Below are positions 1 through 5,635 of a DNA stretch of 7,850 bases, piece after piece; positions within the stretch are counted from its first letter, which is position 1; each line of letters opens with the position of its first letter. The notes under the pieces are model-generated. The model had not been told where the DNA came from. It saw nothing but the letters and a program-made list of their open reading frames with translations, and searched no databases. The stretch comes from Bacillota bacterium. Its GTDB lineage: Bacteria > Bacillota > GCA-003054495 > Carboxydocellales > JAJZTU01. The stretch lies in assembly GCA_021848765.1 (NCBI GenBank), contig JAJZTU010000154.1, forward strand, positions 1 through 7,850, written 5' to 3'. The position numbers and the translations under genes were made by a program.

Positions 1-1223
1 TGGTCGATAGTCCACTCTTTTTCCAGGTCAAGCACAGTAAAGTCAGCATCAGAACCGATTTCCAAAGCGCCTTTTTTCGGATACAACCCGTAATGAATGG
101 CCGGGTTTTTGGAAAGCACTTCTACTAATCTGGAAAGGCTCAGGCGGCCTTTATTGTAGCCCTCGCTGACAATCACCGGGACCATGGTCTCCACTCCGGG
201 AATACCCGGGAAAGCTGTCCAAATGTCCATGCCGGCAGCGGCTTTTTCAGTGGCAATTTCATAGGGTGCATGGTCGGTAGCCACAAAATCAATGGAGCCG
301 TTAGCCAGGCCTGCCCACATAATGGTGTTGTCTTCCTTGCGCCGCAGGGGAGGTGCAATCTTGGCGAAAGCGCCATGCTCGGTCATGGCATCTACAGCAT
401 TAATCGTCAGGTAATGGGGGCAAACCTCCGAAGTCACCTTAAGGCCCCGCTGTTTGGCTGCGCCAACCAGGTCTGAGCCAATCCCGGTACTCATATGCAC
501 GATATGCAACCTGGCCCCGGTTTCTTCGGAAAAACTGATTCCCAACTCGATAGCCACTTTTTCAGCCAGGATTTTCCGGGCTTCGGCCCAGGCCGGTCCG
601 TCCATCCGCCCCTGGTTCCTAAGTTTATTCACATAGAAGTCACAAATGGCATAGTTCTCCGCATGAATACCAATAGGTAACCCGGTTTCCGCCACAGCGT
701 AGAAGCATTCCAGCATCTCAGGGTCGGTAACCCGGGGATAAGTAGGCACAGAGGGCGTCATGTAGACTTTGAAAGCAACTACCCCGTAATCAGCTTGGGC
801 CTTAACTATGCCCAGAGCATCATTGCGGACATCTTCACCGGTAACTCCGCCCCACATGGCGTAGTCAACAATGGCTTTACCCTGAATTTGGGACAATTTA
901 TACTCCAGGTTGTCAATGGAACGCACCGAAGGGACACTGCAGCAAGGCATATCGATAACGGTTGTTACCCCGCCGGCGGCGGCTCCGCTGGTCCCGGTCA
1001 GGAAATCCTCCCGGTGGGTAAACCCCGGGTCGTTGATATGGGTATGGGAGTCAATACAACCGGAAATCACCAAATGGCCTTGAGCATCGATTACCTCTTT
1101 GGCTTCCACATTGCTGTCAGTGGTAAAACCTGCAATAACTCCATCCTTAACCAGAATGTTGGCCTGAACTACCCGGTCACCCTGAGGAATTTTCGCGTTT
1201 TTGACAATAACATCGTAACTCAC
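1..1223 (-). CDS. Cyclic amidohydrolase, allantoinase/dihydroorotase type (3' end cut by window)
   Basis: This is a metal-dependent amidohydrolase that opens cyclic amide or ureide rings, probably in the cytoplasm. About 407 codons are visible and the C-terminus lies beyond the left edge; family members are usually 440-460 residues. The binuclear metal site is complete: H60 and H62 in DSHTHINDPG, the lysine that is carboxylated in this family at K152 (FKVYMT), H187 (HAEN), H243 (HIVHMS) and D317 (ATDHAPY). This spacing is close to that of bacterial allantoinases. The start is GTG at 1223, chosen because AAGGAG lies 9 nt upstream. The gene follows the cyclase-family gene by 24 nt and is third in the riboswitch-led operon. 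Family membership does not fix the substrate. Allantoin, hydantoins and dihydroorotate are family substrates, but the formiminotransferase two genes upstream makes a purine-ring intermediate such as xanthine attractive. Fold call firm, substrate open. Confidence 0.85.
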   Translation of the reverse strand, partial: MSYDVIVKNAKIPQGDRVVQANILVKDGVIAGFTTDSNVEAKEVIDAQGHLVISGCIDSHTHINDPGFTHREDFLTGTSGAAAGGVTTVIDMPCCSVPSVRSIDNLEYKLSQIQGKAIVDYAMWGGVTGEDVRNDALGIVKAQADYGVVAFKVYMTPSVPTYPRVTDPEMLECFYAVAETGLPIGIHAENYAICDFYVNKLRNQGRMDGPAWAEARKILAEKVAIELGISFSEETGARLHIVHMSTGIGSDLVGAAKQRGLKVTSEVCPHYLTINAVDAMTEHGAFAKIAPPLRRKEDNTIMWAGLANGSIDFVATDHAPYEIATEKAAAGMDIWTAFPGIPGVETMVPVIVSEGYNKGRLSLSRLVEVLSKNPAIHYGLYPKKGALEIGSDADFTVLDLEKEWTID

Positions 1224-1247
1224 TGGGACCCACTCCTTTTACCGTTT

Positions 1248-1931
1248 TTAGTCTTCTACTATAGCCACAGCCCTGATGGGAGAACCCGTACCATCCCGGA
1301 TTTTCAAAGGTAAACCGAAATAGAGGAAACGCCGGTTAACCAGTTGGCCCAGATTGCACAAGTTCTCAGTGTTGGTCATGCCATATTCACCGCAAACGGC
1401 ATGACCGGAAAACTCGGGGTCATCAGGGTGGTCAATAGCGGGAGCATCCACTCCGATGTTTACCACTCCCCGTTCAGCCAACCAACGGGCTGCCTCCCGG
1501 TTAAGGCCTGTATAGACAGTCAACCAGGCCCCGGTGCCATAGGCCCGGTCATAATGGCCGGTATACAACAGCACAATCTCACCCTTCCGGATTACCTGAC
1601 CCGATTTTCCCAGGGCCGCCTGCAAATCTTCCGGGGTTATATACCGGCTGGCGGGGACATGGGATAAATCCAGGCAGATTGCCGAACCCCAGAAATACTC
1701 CAAAGGCATTTTTTCAATAGTAGGGCCATCAGGGTTGTATTCATAAACAGCATCACAGTGGGTTGGTCCATGTTCGTTAAGCAACAGGTTACGGGTAGCA
1801 AAACCCAGGTTGGAGTTAAGCTTCTGTTTACATTCCTCATGGGTAATGTTTTGGAAGATAAAAGTCTTCTGGTGTAGAGGGAACACCGGCATCCCCTGAT
1901 AAATTTCCTGGGATAAATCAACCAGCCGCAT
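1248..1931 (-). CDS. Cyclase-family metal hydrolase (PF04199; kynurenine formamidase/isatin hydrolase-like)
   Basis: This 227-residue protein belongs to the family of kynurenine formamidase and isatin hydrolase, Mn/Zn enzymes that cleave N-formyl amides or lactam rings. Visible marks are MRLVDLSQEIYQGMPVFP at the N-terminus, HGPTHCDA (H54, H58, D60) for the family HxGTHxDxPxH motif, GVDAPAIDHP around residue 160-169, and SGHAVCGEYGMTNTENL (H177, E190). The third histidine of the canonical motif is not present; a glutamate (E64) sits at its position. The start at 1931 is preferred over the longer reading from 1997, which would overlap the upstream stop codon; AGGAGG lies about 12-13 nt before 1931. 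The gene sits 40 nt after the formiminotransferase and 24 nt before the amidohydrolase. I infer, without proof, that it could open a lactam such as 4-imidazolone to formiminoglycine. A generic cyclase annotation is the safe one. Confidence 0.85.
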   Translation of the reverse strand: MRLVDLSQEIYQGMPVFPLHQKTFIFQNITHEECKQKLNSNLGFATRNLLLNEHGPTHCDAVYEYNPDGPTIEKMPLEYFWGSAICLDLSHVPASRYITPEDLQAALGKSGQVIRKGEIVLLYTGHYDRAYGTGAWLTVYTGLNREAARWLAERGVVNIGVDAPAIDHPDDPEFSGHAVCGEYGMTNTENLCNLGQLVNRRFLYFGLPLKIRDGTGSPIRAVAIVED

Positions 1932-1971
1932 TGCCAAATTTCTCCCTCCTTTCGTTGGTGATTGACCCTGT

Positions 1972-2874
1972 TTATAAACCCAGCAGGTGATTATCAATTA
2001 TCTGGCTGCGGTCAAAGTTCTCCAGCTGCAGGAAGTACTCCAGTGAATTCACAATAGCTTCCTGAGGCAAGGTACCAATCAACTGGGTCCCCACTACCGG
2101 TACACCGTAACGGGCCGCTTCCAGCTTGACTAATTCATACGTCCGGTACAGAGGAGTCTGCTCAAAGTCGAACATATTCATGGAAACCACCACCTGATTC
2201 CGCTCCTCAAACTTCAGGCCTACTGCCCGCACGGTAGTGAAGCCTCCTGAGGGTCCACGGACTATTTTGGCAATACTCCTGGCAATTTCCAAATTGCCGG
2301 TGCCCAAAATTACGTTAAAAGCTACCAAAGGCCTGGTCCCCGCACTCACGATAACTGCTCCCGCCTTGGGATCCAGGGCAGCCGGCCCAAGGTCCGGAGC
2401 TCTTTCCGGGGTGTGGGCAACCTTAATCAACCCCTCATACTGGCCCTTGCGGATATAATCCAGATGCTTACGTTCCGGAGTCCGGGCGTTCATACCGGTA
2501 AAGTAAACAGGGACCTTCAACCTTTGATAAACCTCCTGACCAATTTCTTCAGCCAGTTGCCGGCACTCTTCGATGGTAATGTTTTTTAAGGGGAAGATCG
2601 GAATGGTGTCCTGAGCGCCAATCCGGGGATGATCACCGGTCTGGGTACGCATGTCAATTAACTCAACCGCCTTGGCAGCCATCTTTAGCAAAGCTTCTTT
2701 TAAGGGTTCCGGCCTGCCGATCACTTCGATAACGGTCCGGTTGAAGTCAGGATCAGGGAAGTAGCCGGCCAGCTTAACCCCATCCACGTTACGCAGTTGG
2801 TCCACAACTGCTTCGATTACTTCCGGACGACGGCCGTCACTAAAATTGGGTACTGCATGAATAAATTTGTCCAC
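1972..2874 (-). CDS. ftcD: Glutamate formiminotransferase-type protein (FtcD N-terminal half, stand-alone)
   Basis: This 300-residue protein transfers a formimino group from a formimino-amino acid to tetrahydrofolate, giving 5-formimino-THF. It matches the formiminotransferase N-terminal subdomain (about 1-180) and C-terminal subdomain (about 181-300), without the cyclodeaminase domain of the fused mammalian enzyme. Key sequences are HAVPNFSDGRR at residues 6-16 and TGDHPRIGAQDTIPIFPL, with H82 at the place of the catalytic histidine. The start is GTG at 2874 with a near-perfect GGAGGT 7 nt upstream. It is the first gene after the riboswitch-like leader, with the cyclase and amidohydrolase genes behind it. 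No histidine-utilisation gene (hutH, hutU, hutI) is visible, so the donor may be formiminoglycine from purine breakdown rather than formiminoglutamate. The family is clear; the donor is inferred. Confidence 0.93.
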   Translation of the reverse strand: MDKFIHAVPNFSDGRRPEVIEAVVDQLRNVDGVKLAGYFPDPDFNRTVIEVIGRPEPLKEALLKMAAKAVELIDMRTQTGDHPRIGAQDTIPIFPLKNITIEECRQLAEEIGQEVYQRLKVPVYFTGMNARTPERKHLDYIRKGQYEGLIKVAHTPERAPDLGPAALDPKAGAVIVSAGTRPLVAFNVILGTGNLEIARSIAKIVRGPSGGFTTVRAVGLKFEERNQVVVSMNMFDFEQTPLYRTYELVKLEAARYGVPVVGTQLIGTLPQEAIVNSLEYFLQLENFDRSQIIDNHLLGL

Positions 2875-2937
2875 TCTTTTGACCTCCTTTTACTCTCTTC
2901 AATTCTGGTTACTCTCTTTAATTCTTGTGCTGTGGGC

Positions 2938-3028
2938 AAAATAAAACCCCAGGCTAAAAGGAAGACACAAAGCAGTTGCCCGGATGGCGGCAAATAAACT
3001 CCTTGCATCTACCTCTTATAGCCTGGGG
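2938..3028 (-). terminator. Intrinsic terminator of the leader, mutually exclusive with the aptamer
   Basis: On the minus strand CCCCAGGCTA (3028-3019) is the exact complement of TAGCCTGGGG (2956-2947), which is followed at once by TTTTATTTT (2946-2938). The stem can extend inwards with small bulges (AAGAGG with CCTTTT). The long loop carries its own small hairpin, TTGCC at 2993-2989 pairing with GGCAA at 2980-2976. The 5' arm is also the 3' part of aptamer P3, the P3-P1 joint and the start of P1, so aptamer and terminator cannot form together. This predicts termination without ligand and read-through into ftcD with ligand. The unusually long loop (62 nt) is the main weakness. Confidence 0.7.
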
Positions 3029-3085
3029 CAATTGACGGTTGCCTGGTACTGCACGCCCGGACCATATTACCGGGCTTATATAAGG
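3012..3085 (-). promoter_or_regulatory. Purine-riboswitch-like aptamer with altered ligand-binding joint
   Basis: The minus-strand RNA folds as a three-way junction like the guanine/adenine riboswitch. P1 is CUUAUA (3084-3079) with UAUAAG (3020-3015). J1/2 is UAAG. P2 is GCCCGG (3075-3070) with CCGGGC (3060-3055). L2 contains AAUAUGG (3068-3062). P3 is GGCAA (3043-3039) with UUGCC (3031-3027), and L3 is CCGUCAA (3038-3032). L2 and L3 keep the GG and CC that pair in the kissing loops of the known class; the xpt loops are GAUAUGG and CCGUAAA. J2/3 reads GUGCAGUACC (3054-3045) where known purine riboswitches have GUUUCUACC, so the pocket residue equivalent to U47 is G while U51 is kept. The C equivalent to C74 is kept (3021) but is preceded by G rather than A. 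The predicted transcription start lies just upstream and a terminator just downstream. The ligand is unknown. Confidence 0.75.
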
Positions 3086-3097
3086 GGTACGTTTTTA

Positions 3098-3126
3098 ATT
3101 ATAGTTTATGATAATTTCATTCGACA
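3098..3126 (-). promoter_or_regulatory. Sigma-A-type promoter of the ftcD operon
   Basis: The minus strand has a perfect -10 box TATAAT at 3103-3098 in an A/T-rich stretch. At 17-nt spacing the -35 position (3126-3121, TGTCGA) is a poor match to TTGACA, so the promoter rests mainly on the -10. Predicted transcription would start near 3091, a few bases before P1 of the aptamer (3085), which is where a riboswitch leader should begin. Confidence 0.55.
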
Positions 3127-3163
3127 CGCCTTTAGATTATCCTGCTCTGATTCAAAAAATTTT

Positions 3164-3742
3164 TTAGCGCTCCTCCTGCATAACGAATTTGTTTAACATC
3201 TCGATATTGCGTCCTATTTCTTTAATTAATAAAACCCCTAAAGTTTGCTCCAGCGCCAGGTGCTCCGTATCCCTGGATTTACGGTAAAGGCGTTTTTGAG
3301 GGACCGAAAAATAATTGGAGTGGGCGAACTGGGCCAGTTTTTGGTAAGTTTCTTTTTTTTCATTGGGATTAGCCAGCTTTTTGCGAATTTCCTTAGAGGG
3401 GTATTCAGTCCCTTCCAGCCAGCGGGAAGCAAGGTGTGGCTTGAGCATAAACAATTCAATATACCAACTGCTTTCTACCGCACCTATGGCCAGGACTGCG
3501 GCTTCACAAATAAAACCCTCTTCCAGACAACGGACCGCAGTCAATAAAGAAGTACAAATCCTCTGGCCCTGCAATTGCACAGCGATAACCAACTCATGCT
3601 TAGGCATTGCCAATACTTTGGACATAACTGCCGCCAGGCCGTCCATAGCATGTTTCAACTCACTGTCAAGAAAAGGAAATGCCTGACCAAACCTTTCATC
3701 CGCACGCCAAGGTAAAGTTGCCAGAGAAATTACGTCATCCAT
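3164..3742 (-). CDS. Hypothetical protein, 192 residues
   Basis: I do not recognise this protein with confidence. It is 192 residues, predicted cytoplasmic and mostly helical, with no signal peptide. A moderately hydrophobic stretch runs through residues about 65-100 (LLTAVRCLEEGFICEAAVLA and SSWYIELFML), followed by a charged lysine-rich part and a QFAHSNYFS segment near residue 140. The layout (a repeated-helix core, then ASRWLEG, then a charged helix and H-S-N) recalls HEPN-like or DUF5677-type helical proteins, but that is only an impression. The ATG at 3742 has AGGGGTGG 7 nt upstream, which supports real translation. It lies between the lipoylation genes and the riboswitch promoter. It could be the last gene of the gcv/lip transcript or an independent insertion, since 107 nt with tandem repeats separate it from lipM. 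No clear terminator follows it. Confidence 0.7.
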   Translation of the reverse strand: MDDVISLATLPWRADERFGQAFPFLDSELKHAMDGLAAVMSKVLAMPKHELVIAVQLQGQRICTSLLTAVRCLEEGFICEAAVLAIGAVESSWYIELFMLKPHLASRWLEGTEYPSKEIRKKLANPNEKKETYQKLAQFAHSNYFSVPQKRLYRKSRDTEHLALEQTLGVLLIKEIGRNIEMLNKFVMQEER

Positions 3743-3775
3743 CAGGAAACCACCCCTATATTAACCGGATTGCTG

Positions 3776-3858
3776 GATTCACGTCCTCAATTTGCCCCTC
3801 AATTTATCCCTCAATTTATCCCTCTATTCACGCCCGCGATTCACGTCCTCTATTTGCG
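3776..3858. repeat. 12-bp tandem repeat array, degenerate at its right end
   Basis: Four contiguous 12-mers on the plus strand are CCTCAATTTGCC (3785-3796), CCTCAATTTATC (3797-3808 and 3809-3820, identical) and the diverged CCTCTATTCACG (3821-3832). A related unit, CCTCTATTTGCG (3847-3858), overlaps the last codons of lipM. The array is framed by a 20-bp direct repeat beginning GATTCACGTCCTC at 3776-3795 and 3838-3857, with 19 of 20 bases identical. This looks like slippage or segmental duplication of the lipM 3' end. No function can be assigned. Confidence 0.8.
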
Positions 3859-4662
3859 ACCATTCCACTCATCAGTGCCATACTTGCCAACCCTCAACTC
3901 ATCAGCCCAGGCCATTTCCTCAGGTAAAAGCCGTTGTTCCTGAAGGGTAATTCCCAGCCCTGCTTCAAAGCCCCTTTGAAAACTCTCACCAAGTTTTGCA
4001 AAGTCAGGGACGTAGCCCAGGGAATCTTCCAGGGAGGTAGCCTTGACTGCAAAGAAAGCCTTCGCCCTGGCCCGTACCTCCTCACTGGGAAAACGCAGGA
4101 TTGAAAAGAGTAAATCTACATCGGTCTGCACAGGAATTGAGCCATGCTGGAGCAGGCAGCCATTGCGCCGGGTTTGAGCGCTGCCTACCAATTTTTTACC
4201 CCCGACCACCAGCTCATACCAGGACGGTGTATCAAAGCAAGCTGCTGAATTGAACTCCCGGGATTTTGTCCCTTCCGTCAGTTCCGCCTTAACCCCTAAC
4301 CCGGCCAGCCCTTCCAGCAGGCCACGGCTAATCGACAAGTAAGACTGGAGCACCGACCCCGCCACTTTGGGGTCGCCCTCAGGCGCCACCAGGCTGTAGG
4401 TTAACTCCCAGTGATGCAGCACAGCTCTCCCTCCGGTCAGGCGCCGGACTACATCGATCCCGGCCTTTTGACAGGCCGGCAAATCAATTTCCTTTTCCAG
4501 GCTCTGAAAATAGCCTAAAGTAATCGCCGGAGGAGACCACTGGTAAAACCTGATGGTGGGAGGCGCCAGGCCCCGGCCCACTGACATCATTATAGCTTCA
4601 TCCAGGGCCATGTTCAAGGCCCCGGTCAACGGACCACTGCTGATTGACCGCCACTTAATCAT
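3850..4662 (-). CDS. lipM: Octanoyltransferase LipM (lipoate ligase-fold family)
   Basis: This protein belongs to the lipoate-protein ligase/biotin ligase fold and is predicted to move octanoyl from acyl carrier protein to the lysine of lipoyl domains, here most likely the glycine cleavage H-protein. It has RRLTGGRAVLHHWELTYS near residues 73-90, then ACFDTPSWYELVVGGKK and GSAQTRRNG. C142 in ACFDTPSWYE matches the active-site cysteine of Bacillus LipM, which distinguishes it from ATP-dependent LplA ligases. K156 or K157 matches the conserved family lysine. Length is 270 residues, normal for LipM (about 278). I chose ATG 4662 because GAGGT lies 8 nt upstream; a five-residue longer start at 4677 has no ribosome site. 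It follows the BioB-like gene by 16 nt and is the last tightly packed gene of the lipoylation set. A related octanoyl or lipoyl ligase is the main alternative. Confidence 0.85.
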   Translation of the reverse strand: MIKWRSISSGPLTGALNMALDEAIMMSVGRGLAPPTIRFYQWSPPAITLGYFQSLEKEIDLPACQKAGIDVVRRLTGGRAVLHHWELTYSLVAPEGDPKVAGSVLQSYLSISRGLLEGLAGLGVKAELTEGTKSREFNSAACFDTPSWYELVVGGKKLVGSAQTRRNGCLLQHGSIPVQTDVDLLFSILRFPSEEVRARAKAFFAVKATSLEDSLGYVPDFAKLGESFQRGFEAGLGITLQEQRLLPEEMAWADELRVGKYGTDEWNGRK

Positions 4663-4670
4663 CCGGGATA

Positions 4671-4675
4671 ACCTC
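4671..4675 (-). promoter_or_regulatory. Ribosome binding site deciding the lipM start
   Basis: GAGGT on the minus strand lies 8 nt before the ATG at 4662-4660. It overlaps the alternative ATG at 4677-4675, which has no Shine-Dalgarno sequence of its own. This favours the shorter LipM, beginning MIKWRSISSGPL. Confidence 0.55.
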
Positions 4676-4678
4676 ATT

Positions 4679-5635
4679 TCACTTTAAGGATTCAATTACA
4701 AGCTCCAGAGCGGCCTGAATTTCTTCCGGCTGCAGGGGACGAGGGTAATTATACATGGTCCCGCCCGGTTTTTCGTTATAATAGGGCCGGTTGCAATCAG
4801 GGCAGCCTGAGGTCTCAAAAGCTTTGCCGTCTTTTAAATACTCCCTTAACTTATCCACAGGCAGTCCGAAGCTGCAAAGCCGCCCTGAGTCGAAACTGCA
4901 ATCCGCAGCCTTAATTAGACTGTTACTGATTAAATAACGGGCAGCCTGCATCCGCCGGTAATGTCCCAAAGCAGGAGGCCTGACCTCAGCCATCCTGGTC
5001 CCCGGTACCGGGGTAAAGGCAAAAAGCCCTACGGTAACATGCCAATCCCGCAGCATCTGCAGCATGGCGACCATTTCTTCCTCAGTTTCCCCCAAACCCA
5101 CAATCAGGTGGGTAGATATCCGTCCGGGCAGCAGCCGGGCCGCCTCCTGGATTTGCCCCAAAGCCTGCTCCCAACTGCCGGTTTTAGTTGCTGTAAACAC
5201 CCTGGCGCAGGCTGCATCCAGGGCCAGGCCAATCCGCTGGACTCCCGTTTCAGCCAACGCCAGTAATTCTGCTGTACTTTTCACCTTGGCTGACACACAG
5301 ATGGGAATATCGGAATAGCGCTTAAGTTTACTTACCGTATCCTTAACCTGTTCCAGGACCTGGCAGCCATCCACCACCTGCAGGCAGGCCCGTTTAAGCT
5401 GCCCCGTACTAAAGGCTGTCCCAACTCCCCTGACTATTTCCTCTTCCTCAGCTTCGCCCCAAGTGACCCGGGACAACAGGTCTGCCCGGGAAGAGGCATT
5501 TCTGGCCTGGGGACAAAACCCGCAGTCGTGGGTACATTTTTCGCCCTTCATCAGGTAGGCGGTAGTGGGAAGAGCGTCGGTAGCCAGCTTCTTAAGGCCC
5601 AGGACATGAGCGGTACCCGCTGACAGCTTAATCAT
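4679..5635 (-). CDS. BioB-like radical SAM protein, probable half of LipS1/LipS2 lipoyl synthase
   Basis: This 318-residue radical SAM enzyme would normally be annotated as biotin synthase-like. The 4Fe-4S/SAM motif is CTHDCGFC (C34, C38, C41). The barrel continues through VSAKVKS, STHLIVGLGETEEEM (about 174-188) and FAFTPVPGTRMAEV, followed by a BATS-like segment. The C-terminus has GRLCSFG (C254) and SGCPDCNRPYYNEKPGG (C278, C281), candidate ligands of an auxiliary iron-sulfur cluster that could supply sulfur. Two BioB-like proteins, TK2109 and TK2248, form the lipoyl synthase of Thermococcus kodakarensis. Pairing here with a second radical SAM protein, lipM and gcvPB supports the same role: sulfur insertion into octanoyl-H-protein. 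I cannot tell which subunit this is. ATG 5635 overlaps the upstream TGA by ATGA, with GGAGG about 13 nt before it; a GTG at 5647 is too close to that site. Biotin synthase is the alternative, but no biotin genes are seen. Confidence 0.8.
   Translation of the reverse strand: MIKLSAGTAHVLGLKKLATDALPTTAYLMKGEKCTHDCGFCPQARNASSRADLLSRVTWGEAEEEEIVRGVGTAFSTGQLKRACLQVVDGCQVLEQVKDTVSKLKRYSDIPICVSAKVKSTAELLALAETGVQRIGLALDAACARVFTATKTGSWEQALGQIQEAARLLPGRISTHLIVGLGETEEEMVAMLQMLRDWHVTVGLFAFTPVPGTRMAEVRPPALGHYRRMQAARYLISNSLIKAADCSFDSGRLCSFGLPVDKLREYLKDGKAFETSGCPDCNRPYYNEKPGGTMYNYPRPLQPEEIQAALELVIESLK

Noticed and set aside
795..1313. 172-residue open frame on the plus strand
   Set aside because: It lies opposite the amidohydrolase, whose metal ligands and conserved motifs are all in the minus frame; the plus-strand protein shows no family features.
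1248..1997. Longer start for the cyclase-family protein at 1997
   Set aside because: It would run into the formiminotransferase stop region, and the added residues contain the translated ribosome-binding region; MRLVDLSQEI at 1931 is the normal family beginning.
1972..2874. Part of a histidine-utilisation (hut) operon
   Set aside because: No hutH, hutU or hutI homologue is visible, and the amidohydrolase motifs fit the allantoinase/dihydroorotase group better than imidazolonepropionase.
3012..3085. THF or glycine riboswitch as the leader RNA
   Set aside because: Both were considered because of the downstream genes, but the three-way junction with AAUAUGG and CCGUCAA loops matches the purine fold, and I saw no glycine- or THF-aptamer core.
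3152..3163. A-run/T-run palindrome after the hypothetical gene as a terminator
   Set aside because: It is A/T only, with no GC-rich stem before the T-run, so it does not support an intrinsic terminator.
3776..3858. CRISPR array
   Set aside because: The units are 12 bp and contiguous with no unique spacers, so this is a simple tandem repeat.
4679..5635. Genuine biotin synthase (bioB)
   Set aside because: No biotin gene is nearby, a second radical SAM gene overlaps it by ATGA, and the neighbours are gcvPB and lipM. Kept as an alternative, not as the call.
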